64,000 nt of DNA from assembly GCA_018296165.2 (NCBI GenBank), contig JACKQL020000026.1, positions 558,001 to 622,000 of the forward strand, written 5' to 3'. The notes beneath the pieces were generated by a model. It was given only the letters and a program-made list of their open reading frames with translations, searched no databases and was not told the origin of the DNA. The DNA comes from Termitomyces sp. T153 (Eukaryota; Basidiomycota; Agaricomycetes; Agaricales; Lyophyllaceae). Position numbers and translations under genes: made by a program. Positions within the stretch are counted from its first letter, which is position 1, and every line of letters starts with the position of its first letter. This document shows positions 10,381-19,290 of this stretch, in pieces.

Positions 10381-11780
10381 GCCAGGTTGACCTGGTCCTC
10401 CACTATGGGAATCATGTGGAGCACACTGTTTTTGCTATCACCAGCTTGGGTAGACAGGACATGATCCTTGGTTTCATGTGGCTCTGCAAGCACAACCCTG
10501 AGGTGGATTGGACCAAGGGGGAAGTAACTATGAGCAGGTGCTCTCAGAGGTGCTCCGCCTGCACCACTAAGAACAGGAAAGAATGCCAGGCTCAAGTCCA
10601 GAAACATGCAGCCATCTGTGCATGTTGTGCCAGCCCTCTCCCCTTTGCAGATCTGGACCTCCTAGATCCCCTGCCTCTGGCATTCCCTTGTAGAGAGGCC
10701 CTCTACAAGGACAACTAGAGCAGTAGAGGAGCCCTAGAGGAGGAATATGGAAAGGAGTTTAGTAGCATACATAAGCTGGAGTTCTCAAATGAGGCAGTAG
10801 AAGTGGGGGACCAGATCTACACTACCACCATACACCCGCCACCCTCAGTTGTGGAGATCCAGGCTAGCCAGACTATATCCCAGAGGCTGGCCCAGGTGTT
10901 TGCTGCTAATGCTGTGCTCTGGAGTTTTTGAGATGTTGTGCCCTCCTACTTCCATGCATTTGAGGATGTGTTCTCCAAGGTCTCATTCAACACACTTCCA
11001 AAGTGCAAGAAGTGGGACCACACCATTAAACTGCTGCCAAACTCCATGCCCTCCAGCTGTAAGGTTTACCTGCTAGTACCCAAGGAACAGGACAAACTCA
11101 ATGCCTTCCTGCAGAAGAACCTGGACTCTAGTCACATTTGCCCTTCCAAATCTCTGATGGCTTCTCCAGTCTTCTTCATCAAGAAGAAGGATGGCTTGCT
11201 CCAATTGGTCCAGGATTATTGGGTTCTCAATGCCATGATAGTGAAGAACTGCTACCCCCTCCCCCTCATCTCCAAGCTCATCAACAACCTCCAGGGTGTG
11301 CAATACTTCATTAAACTGGACATTTGGTGAGGTTACAACAACATGTGCATCCAGGAAGGAGACAAGTGGAAGGCCACCTTCCAGACCAACCAGGAATTGT
11401 TTGAACTGCTCATGATGTTCTTCAGACTCATCAACAGCCCTGCCACCTTCCAGATGATGATGAATGACATATTCTGGGACCTCATTGCAGATGGCATAGT
11501 GTGTGTATACCTCAACAACATTCTCATCTACACCAAGACACTAGAAGAATACTGTCAGATCACTTGCCTCATCTTGGAGCACCTCTGCCAGCACAAACTC
11601 TACTTCAAACCAGAGAAGTGTGAGTTTAAGCAGACCCAGCTCAGTCTAATCATCTTGCACAGAGCCATGGAGATGGATCCAGTGAAGGTGGCAGGTATGG
11701 CAGAGTGGCCAGAGCCCAAGAACAAGAAGGAGGTACAGGTGTTCCTTGGCTTTGCAAACTTCTACCAGAGATCTATTTAG
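10381..11780 (+). pseudogene. Chromovirus protease end and reverse transcriptase
   Basis: The first part (10,381-10,718) completes the protease: FAITSLGRQDMILGFMWLC and HNPEVDWTKGEV. RT follows in a new frame from 10,938 (FHAFEDVFSKVSFNTLP; VFFIKKKDGLLQLVQDYWVL; KNCYPLPLISKLINNLQG). It continues after a stop at 11,328 from 11,343 to 11,780 (INSPATFQMMMNDIFWDL; FLGFANFYQRSI). RT makes the DNA copy of the element. The catalytic YLDD box is YLNN at 11,507-11,518. Both Asp codons (GAC GAC) have become AAC AAC, each at a CpG, so the enzyme would be inactive even without the stops. Confidence 0.9.
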
Positions 11781-12340
11781 GACTTCTCACACCATGCCTG
11801 CCTACTATTTGACCTCACTAAGAAGGACATCATGTGGAGTTAGGGAACTCTGGAGCAGGCAGCCTTCAACACCCTCAAGCATGCTGTCACCTCCAGGCCC
11901 ATCCTCCTCTTCCTAGATGACAACTCCCCCTTCCATATGGAAGCTGACAGCTCTGACTTTGCCACAGAGGCAATCCTTTCACAGCAATCTCTGGAGGATG
12001 GGAAGTGGCATCCAGTGGCCTTCTACTCCAAGAGCCTAAATGCAGTGGAGTAGAACTACAAGATCCATGACAAGGAGATGCTGGCCATCATCTGGTTGTT
12101 TGAAAAGTGGTGGCACTTCCTGGAAGGCACATAGCACAAGTTTGAGGTCTGGACAGATCACAAGAACCTCGAATACTTCTGGACAGCCAAGAAGCTCAAC
12201 TGCTAGCAGGCCCAATGGTCCCTCTACCTTGCCAACTTCAACTTCTCACTGCACCAGAAGCCTAGCAAGAGCATGGGGAAACTAGATGCCCTGTCCCAGA
12301 GAGTGGACCATGGCACAAGGGGGGAGGATAACAGCAACAT
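11781..12340 (+). pseudogene. Chromovirus RNase H domain
   Basis: Past the stop at about 11,780 the frame reads AAFNTLKHAVTSRPILLF, then MEADSSDFATEAILSQQ, KWHPVAFYSKSLNAVE, YKIHDKEMLAIIW, FEVWTDHKNLEYFW and LHQKPSKSMGKLDALSQR. This is the RNase H of Ty3 elements, which removes the RNA template. The usual D-x-S-D-A-A-x-G-A core reads ADSSDFATEA, and TDHKNL is kept. In-frame stops occur at about 12,051, 12,132 and 12,205. It is colinear with the second copy at 55,215. Confidence 0.85.
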
Positions 12341-12399
12341 TGTGCTCCTCCACCCTGAATTGTTTGCAATCTGGGCTATGGAGAGTCTAGCCATTGACA

Positions 12400-13392
12400 G
12401 GGCAGAGGTGGACATTTTCCAGGACATTTGACAGGGCAATTGGGACAGTCAGCAGGAAGAACTTGTTGCATAGGCAGCTTAGGCACTGAAGTCAGGGTGT
12501 ACTACCAGTGCTCAGTTGGTCTGTGCAGATGAATGGGCCCTCTGGGATGGGATCCTGACCTTTAGGGATTGTATCTATGTGCTCAACCATTGGAGGATTG
12601 TGGAGCAACACCACAACTCCCACATTGCAGAGCACTCTGGTTATTGGAAAATGCTGGAGCTGGTATTGTGGAATTACTGGTGGTCCCAGATGTCCCAGTA
12701 TATTGGATCCTACACTAGTACATGCAATCTCTGCCTTCAGACCAAGCCCCAATATTGCCTCCCCTCTAGACAGCTACATCCATTACCTGTGCCTGCAGAA
12801 TGACGGAGCATGGCATACAGAGCAGAGGTGGACATTCTCTAGGACATCCAGTTGGGCAATGGGGACAATCAGCAGGAAGAACTTGTTGTGCAGGCAGCCT
12901 GAGCACTCCCCAATGCTGCCTCCCCTCCAAACAGCTACACCCACTGCCTGTGCCTGTGGAACAATGGAGTGTTGCCTCCATAGACTTTATTATGGAGCTC
13001 CCTGACACCCACAGTTACAATGCAATCATGGTGGTGGTGGACCTGTTTAGCAAGCAAGTGCACTTCATTCCAACTCACACCACCTGCTCTGCCATAAGTG
13101 CTATGAACCTGTACCAGAGGAATGTCTGGAAACCCCACAGCCTCTCCAATGCTTATATCTCTGACCAGGGACTGCAAATTGTGGTGGAGTTCACCAGGGA
13201 GCTTTACCAATTGCTTGGAGTGAAGCTTCACACCTCCACTGCCTACTACCTGCAGTCTGATGGCCAGACCAAATGTGTAAACCAGGAGTTGGAGCAGTAC
13301 CTCTGCTTCTTCTGCAATGAGCACCAGGATGACTGGGATGAACTTCTCCAATGCCAACACTGGATGACACCCATGCATGGGCCTTGAACTCC
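12400..13392 (+). pseudogene. Chromovirus integrase with an internal duplication
   Basis: Integrase inserts the DNA copy. Visible parts: a zinc-binding start (HNSHIAEHSGYWKMLELV; TCNLCLQTK), then the catalytic core from about 12,965 with VASIDFIMELPD (first Asp), NAYISDQGLQIVVEF (second Asp) and NQELEQYL (Glu). A segment reading AEVDIFQDI followed by QQEELVA near 12,400-12,490 recurs at about 12,820-12,905. The stretch PSRQLHPLPVPAE near 12,760 recurs as PSKQLHPLPVPVE near 12,930. So about 415 bp were duplicated inside the domain. Part of the region after the Glu (expected F-YNN-HS) is missing near 13,350. Confidence 0.85.
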
Positions 13393-13990
13393 AGGCCCCA
13401 CCCTTGGAAAATGAAGCAGTAAACAAATTTGTGGACTGGATGAAGAGGTCACAGGAGGAGGCCCAAGTGGCACTAGCAAAGGCAAAGGACAACATAGTGC
13501 AATACTACAACCATGGGAGGACCCCAGGGCACAAATACCAGCCTGGAGATTGAGTCTATTTAGATGCCTCCAACATTGTGACTATCCAGCCTTCAAAAAA
13601 GCTGTCACACTGTCAGCTGGGACTGTTTGTAGTGGAATGACAGGTAGGGCCCCTAGCCTATCAACTCTGGCTCCCTGCAGGGATGCACCAGCTCCATCTG
13701 GTGTTCAATGTGGTCAAACTGACTCTGGCCCTAAAGTATCCTATTCCAGAGTGACACCCAGCACCCCTGCCACCTCCACTGGTGGTCAACAACAATGAGG
13801 AGTATGAGGTGGAGGAAATACTGGATAGCCATTTATTCTGGAGACAACTACAATACAAGGTGAAGTGGAAGGGCTATGGGATTGAGAATATCCCCTGAGA
13901 AACATAGAAGAACCTGCATGTTTCCAGACTCATCATGGATTTCCACAAGAGACACCCAGATGCTCTGTACATCATCCAAGGAATCTACCC
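13393..13990 (+). pseudogene. Integrase C-terminal region with chromodomain
   Basis: The frame reads LEYELQ-like debris, then APPLENEAVNKFVDWMKRSQ, HGRTPGHKYQPGD, VYLDASNIVTIQPSKKLSHC, PLAYQLWLPAGMHQLHLVF, and a chromodomain at about 13,793-13,975: EEYEVEEILDSHLFWRQLQY followed by KVKWKGYGIENIP and LIMDFHKRHPDA. Chromodomains of this type read histone marks and direct integration to heterochromatin (family knowledge). Stops fall at about 13,552, 13,897 and 13,906. Confidence 0.85.
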
Positions 13991-14052
13991 TATCTTGCCA
14001 GCAGACCAAGCAATCAGGGACTTCTTTTACCCCATGTGTTGAGATGCCACAT

Positions 14053-14068
14053 GCTAGAGGGGGGGTGA
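14053..14068 (+). other. Polypurine tract before the 3' LTR
   Basis: The run GCTAGAGGGGGGGTGA ends directly at the LTR start TGTCATGAG. This is the expected place and composition of the plus-strand DNA primer of an LTR retrotransposon. Confidence 0.7.
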
Positions 14069-14437
14069 TGTCATGAGACTTCCATTTCCAACCTCCATGA
14101 CTTGTTCCAGCACCTATGCAGCTTGTTTGACATCTCCAGGGCTCATTCCAGAACCCCAGAGATCTCCAGAGAACTGTGAAGTTATCCATATTACCTCATC
14201 AATCATTGTCCTAGGGTTAGGATTAGCTCTGGCCTGCTGTACAGTAGTTTCCACACCTCTGCCATCTGCTGATGCACTGCACCAAGCAGCAGGGATCCTT
14301 AGACTTGTTCTCTTCAGATTCCCCTCTACTAGGTGCTTAGTTACTGATTGTACCATTGTCTACTCCACTCATATACTTTGGATTCCCCTCTGCTAGCTGC
14401 ATGACTCCAATCTACTGCCCCAGAGATCACCCTTACA
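14069..14437 (+). repeat. 3' LTR of the chromovirus
   Basis: It is 369 bp, starts TGTCATGAGAC and ends CACCCTTACA. It is the same length as the nested LTR at 6,269-6,637 and is followed at once by the target duplication GCAAC. It carries the internal segment CTAGGGTTAGGATTAGCTC shared with the 5' copies. Confidence 0.9.
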
Positions 14438-14680
14438 GCAACTGCCCCATCAACTGACACATCTTTGCCTCACCTTGCTGCCAGCACTGAAATGGGAACA
14501 AACAAGCTCTGGGCCTCTAGCAATCCACAACCAGCTCTAAGCTGGTTGTGGATTTTTCTGGAACTTCTAATTCTTTTTCATGGTCATCTAGTGATACATG
14601 GAAGAAATCCTCAGTTTTCCTCTCCCTTCCATTTACTCACAAATCATATAAATTAGAAAAGCATGCGCCTATAGTTCAAA

Positions 14681-17600
14681 TTGATTTCTATCATCGAGAT
14701 CTTGTTGAAGTTATTTAATTCTGGGGCTATAGACTTTGCAGCCAAATGGTTTCACTGGCATGGATTTCAGCTATATTGGAAACCTTCTGAAAATGAACCA
14801 GAGCAATGGGTATATAGGGAGGTCTATACCTCTGATGAATTCCTGGAACTGGAGAAAACTATTACTCCAGTTGAAGGCTGCAATCTTGAATGTGTTGTTC
14901 TTCCTCTTATGTTCTATTCTGATTCAACACATCTGGCAAACTTTGGAACAGGCTCACTTTGGCCACTTTACATGTGGTTTGGTAATATCTCAAAATATAT
15001 CCATGGCAAAGTTAGCAGCTTCTCAGCACATCACTTTGCATATCTTCCCTCAGTATGTAATTTTATTTATTTTTCTGCCAACTGAAACTAATTTAATTAT
15101 GCTAAAGCTGCCTGACATTGTCAGGATAGGTACAAAGAAGTTTATGGAACCACTCCAACTAAAAGTGTCTTAACTCATCTCAGATGGGAATCGATCCAAG
15201 CTGTTTGGAAACATCTCCTTACTGATGAGTTCAAGCAAATATATAAAGAAGGCATTGTTGTAAAGTGTGGTGATGGAGTTTTGCAAAGGCTTTATCCTTG
15301 TTTTTTCTGTTATTCTGCAGATCACAAAGAACAGTAAGATTTGAATTGAATTTTGAATTAAATCATTTTTTGAGCTACTCTCAGTGTATTGCTGGCTGGT
15401 ATCAAACAAATGGGCACATACTTATGCACAACATGCCAGACTTTGATGTCTCAAGTGTTACATGTGGGAACAAAACTTCATGATATGATCTGGTCACAAA
15501 AGCTGCAAACTGATAGCAACAAGCATACTTCTAACATACAAAAAGCAAGAAAACTCATCTTCACAAAGGGCTTTGCTGTTACAGGGAAAAAGATTGATCA
15601 TACAGTTGGTGAATCTTTTGTTCCTGTTGAGGTAGGATTTTTCTAATCCAATATTATCTAACTCATCATCTTTGATTAGAATGCCTTTTCTCAGCTTTTA
15701 CTTCCAAATGTCTGAAACTATTTTGATCTCTTTGTCTGTGATTTGATGCATGAGTTTGAACTTGATATCTGGAGAAGTGTATTTGAACATTTGATTTGAA
15801 TGCTGCATACATATGGGCCAAATTGTATTGCAGAATTAGATCACAGATATGTTTATACCCTTGTCAAGCAAAATGAGCTTCTAGATTATATACTAGATAT
15901 TGTCAAATCTCACCATTTGGACACTCAACTATTTGTAGATTCTGGAATGATGTATCAGCTATGCAAAGTTTTGCAGCAAGAGACTTTGAAGATCTTCTTC
16001 AGGTATAGCTATCCACTTAAGTAAATACATATTTTGAGTTAATAATCCTTCTAACAGAATGCTGGCCCATGCTTTGAAGGACTTTTTCAAAAAACAAGCC
16101 CAGCAATTGACAGAAAAGTTCAAGATTTAATATTTGTTATGGCTGCTTGGCATGCATCTGCAAAAATGTGCCTGCATACAGACTGGTCACTTGATATATT
16201 TTGTGGTCTTACAACTAGCTTGACTCAGCATCTTTGTATCTTTTCCACTGAAGTTTGCCCATACTTTGAAACAAAGGAAACACCTAAAGAGGCTGAGGCA
16301 TCATCACAATGAAAAGGAAAAGTAGCTGTAGCAGCAAAGAAATTGGGAAATATAAAACCTTCAAAATCTGAATCAACTGGATCTTCACATAAAAAGTGGG
16401 TCTTTAATCTTGATACTCCAAAAATTCATTCAATTGTGCACTATCCTAATGCAATACAACACTTTGGCACTACAGACTCATACTCAACTCAGATTGTAAG
16501 TTACTTCACTACTTCTTATAGAGTATATTGATCCAATAATATCAGGGTGAACAAGAGCATAAGTGTGTCAAGGCATTTTATGCTTGAACAAATAAAAATC
16601 AATTTGAGGGACAAATTGCACAGCAAGAGCATCATGGAGCATGATCAAGGGCAATAGAACAAGCTATTCAAGAGACTATTGAGGATGAAGAGCTTCCACC
16701 TACTAATCCAGAAGAACATCACTATATCTCCAAGACCAAACAGACACCATTGAATCTCTTTCAATGGATAAAGGATCATGAGAAGGATCCAGCTATCATG
16801 GTAAGCCTAAACAGTGTATTAATCTAAGCTAAGGATTGATAAAGATCATTAGAACTTCAAATATAAATTCAATGAGCACCTCTTGATATGCTTACTTCCT
16901 TCCAACACTGAAATCACAGATCAAAATCATGGTTACTCATTATCAGGGACAACATGATATATGAACACAAAACTCTATGCATCAACTATACAACCTATGA
17001 CAATCAACGTGACCAAGACACTCTCAATCCACAATGGCAATTAGATGTAATGGTTGTTGCAGACAATGATGTTCACCCCTATTGGTACTTCAGGATTGTG
17101 AAGATCTTTCATGCACTGGTACAGCTCAATGAGAGTGGGCAGGAATTCCAGCGAGTAGAGTTCTTATGGGGTTGGTGGTATGGATTTGATGATGATGCCA
17201 AGTCTGGATTTGCTGCCAAGCAATGCTATCAAATTGGTTTTGTTGAAGGAGCAGATACTTTTGGATTTGTTAACCCTGCAGATGTTCTTTGTGCAGTCCA
17301 TCTCATTCCACAATTTGCAGGATCTCGTACCAATGACTTGCTGGCTCCATCAATGGCTTGCCACATAGATGAAGGCAATTTGGACTATGAATGATACTAT
17401 GTTGAGATGTTAATAAATTATTCCTTTTTTTATTGATTACTCATTCAATTTCAGGTTTGTGGACAGAGATACCTTTGTTCAATTTACTGGGGGTGGTATT
17501 GGACATTGCACAACACGAGATGCAACATGCCCATTTCAAGAAGATATAGAAAAAGGTTTTTTATTGAATGAAAACTCATCTACCTACACAGATAATTTGG

Positions 17601-17761
17601 AGACCCAGTATCAAGAGGAGAGCACTAGTGAGAGTGAGGAGGAGGAAGATCCATATGAAGAAATCCCAGAAGAGAATGAAGAGATGAGTGAAGAGGAAGA
17701 TGAAGAGAATGAAGATGAGAACAATTTGTTTGATGATTTTTTGGGCTATGCAGGATTGTAG
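14681..17761 (+). pseudogene. Plavaka-type DNA transposase, decayed
   Basis: Blocks follow one another as in agaricomycete Plavaka transposases: AAKWFHWHGFQLYWKP and DSTHLANFGTGSLWPLYMWF (14,740-14,980); LRWESIQAVWKHLLTDEF and IVVKCGDGVLQRLYPCFF (15,170-15,335); ARKLIFTKGFAVTG (about 15,550); CDLMHEFELDIWRSVFEHL (about 15,740-15,795); IQHFGTTDSYSTQI (about 16,455); INYTTYDNQRDQDTLNP (16,984); DVHPYWYFRIVKIFHALVQL and VEFLWGWWYGFD (17,068-17,190). After a likely intron (about 17,408-17,454) an acidic Glu-rich C-terminus ends at 17,761. Such enzymes move the element by cut and paste. Internal stops and probable introns (15,640, 16,500, 16,800 regions) break it. The N-terminal zinc finger is not seen; no terminal inverted repeats were found by eye. 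Confidence 0.8.
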
Positions 17762-18290
17762 TTCATTACAAGAAATAACTCTACATATGGATTATGTTTC
17801 ATGATTGCTGTGCAAGATCTGTGCTGAATAATGTGCTAAGCTGCCTTGGATAGTATATACATTTCAAGGTCATGAAATCCTGGATCAAGCATCCTTGTAG
17901 ATGTAAGCATCAATTATTATATACTGATATATATTGAAAGGAAAATTATTTAACATTATATTCCCAAAGCAAGCTCATATTAGCATTTTGTCCATAGTCA
18001 TTGAGGTCTTTAAATAACATTTAAGAATAAGAAACCATTAATATGATATGGCCTTATATAGTTTAAATCATCCTGGTCATTATGTGATAATCTCACATCT
18101 CAGTGGTATTTGATTTTCCTTAAAACTCTAGATTCTTTGAAAAAACTTAAAAACTCTCATTGTGAAAAGGTATTCTTACTATAGATCAATCTAACATTTT
18201 GTTTATGAACAAGTATAAGACCTCAGAATTATCTTTCCCAAAAATAAGAGGTCCCAGGCCATACATGGCCAAATATGTGAACAGCCTTTT
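17762..18290. other. AT-rich gene-free stretch at the island edge
   Basis: No frame or RNA signal recognised. CpG is essentially absent up to about 18,290 and then becomes common within a few tens of bases, so the left composition boundary lies here. Confidence 0.6.
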
Positions 18291-18330
18291 TCGTGATGTC
18301 CTCGTCATCCTAAAACCAGAGACAATATTG

Positions 18331-18844
18331 TTGATAGCTTTCCGCCATTGAGGCGTAGCGGGTTTGGCCAGTTTGTTGACCGCGCCAAAAACGGAGCGGC
18401 ACCTGGAAATTCTCTTCCCTCTACTCAGCGCAAACAGGCTGCAACCAGGTCTGTAACAGCAGGCCAAGTTCCTCTTGCAACTGCCCCATCGACCAATGCA
18501 TCTTTGCCTCACCTTGCCGCCAGCACCAAGGGAGGAGGAACAAACAAGCTCTCGGCCTCTAGTGATCCGCAACCAGCTCTGGAAAAGATATTGTCAATAG
18601 CTTCCCTCCATCGAGGCGTAGTGAGCCAGTTTGTCAATTGCACCGAAAATCATCCAACGCCGGTGTCCCACCCTGAATCTGAGCATTTTGATGCTGCGAT
18701 GGATGAAGACAACCAAGATATCGTCAATAGCTTCCCTCCATCGAGGCGTAGTGAGCCAGTTTGTCAATTGCACCGAAAATCATCCAACGCCGGTGTCCCA
18801 CCCTGAATCTGAGCATTTTGATGCTGCGATGGATGAAGACAACC
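18331..18844 (+). repeat. 130-bp tandem duplication with a degenerate third copy upstream
   Basis: 18,585-18,714 and 18,715-18,844 are nearly identical (start AAGATAT-GTCAATAGC, end GATGAAGACAACC). A diverged relative of the first 60 bases lies at about 18,331-18,390 (GATAGCTTTCCGCCATTGAG). The unit is 130 bp, not a multiple of three, so each repeat shifts the frame. This is why the same peptide (ASLHRGVVSQFVNCTENHPT) appears in two different frames. Confidence 0.9.
18421..18590 (+). repeat. CpG-bearing empty-site relative of the Ty3 insertion
   Basis: The segment AGGTCTGTAACAG to TCTTGCAACTGCCCCATCG runs straight through the place where the element at 6,078-14,437 sits. Left of GCAAC it matches 6,031-6,077; right of it it matches 14,438-14,545. 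Differences between the copies are mostly CG against TG or CA (GCCGCC against GCTGCC; ATCCGCAACC against ATCCACAACC). Confidence 0.85.
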
Positions 18845-19290
18845 CTTTCTTTGGTCAGGAATACGACACACAATACGACACGGAGATGTATGACAATGGG
18901 AATTATACCATGCCTCCTGCATACATGAACTACGAGGCCCGCAATCCTCCCACTCCCAGGCCAACATACAATCTCCCTCAACGTGGTCCACGTATGAGGT
19001 ATGCTCGCCCTCACTACCCACAGGGAGGGATACAATACCCAGCTCCATCTCAAGTACACCACCGCCATCCTTCGGCTATGCGCTATCGCCCGCAGCATGG
19101 GCCTGCCCGCAGTCGTGGATTGTTCAATGTCGGTCCTTCCCATGTACCTGGGGCATCCAATGTCGGTCCCTCCCATGTGCCTGTCTCATCAAACATGGGA
19201 CTTCGTAACCAGACGTTTCAAGCATGCAGCGATCAGGATTGGTATGGACAGGAGGAGGACAATGTAAATGATTTTAATATGCTGAGCTGA
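18829..19290 (+). CDS. Short hypothetical protein, Pro/Tyr/His-rich
   Basis: The frame from ATG at 18,829 gives 153 residues starting MDEDNPFFGQEYDTQYD and ending NDFNMLS. It can be extended upstream to 18,631, but that part runs through the frame-shifting 130-bp duplication, so the downstream ATG is preferred. The composition is low-complexity: Tyr/Asp-rich start, Pro/Arg/His-rich middle, and a short internal repeat (FNVGPSHVPG, SNVGPSHVPV, SSNMG). No domain, signal peptide or membrane segment is seen. It lies at the edge of the CpG-bearing island, next to transposon-derived sequence, so it may be an element-derived frame rather than a host gene. I do not recognise it. Confidence 0.35.
   Translation: MDEDNPFFGQEYDTQYDTEMYDNGNYTMPPAYMNYEARNPPTPRPTYNLPQRGPRMRYARPHYPQGGIQYPAPSQVHHRHPSAMRYRPQHGPARSRGLFNVGPSHVPGASNVGPSHVPVSSNMGLRNQTFQACSDQDWYGQEEDNVNDFNMLS

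Larger units (their letters stand above)
6078..14437 (+). mobile_element. Complete but inactivated Ty3/gypsy chromovirus (Tf1/Tf2-like)
   Basis: The element runs from TGTCAGGG at 6,078 to CCCTTACA at 14,437 and is flanked by the perfect 5-bp duplication GCAAC (6,073-6,077 and 14,438-14,442). Order: 5' LTR, gag with CCHC knuckle, protease, RT, RNase H, integrase, chromodomain, a purine tract, 3' LTR. This is the standard order of chromoviruses, where integrase precedes RT-free C-terminal chromodomain that guides integration. The 5' LTR carries a nested LTR, the protease carries a 1.8-kb repeat, and integrase has an internal duplication. Many stops occur, mostly explicable as CpG decay. It sits in sequence whose uninterrupted relative is at 18,421-18,590. 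Confidence 0.9.
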
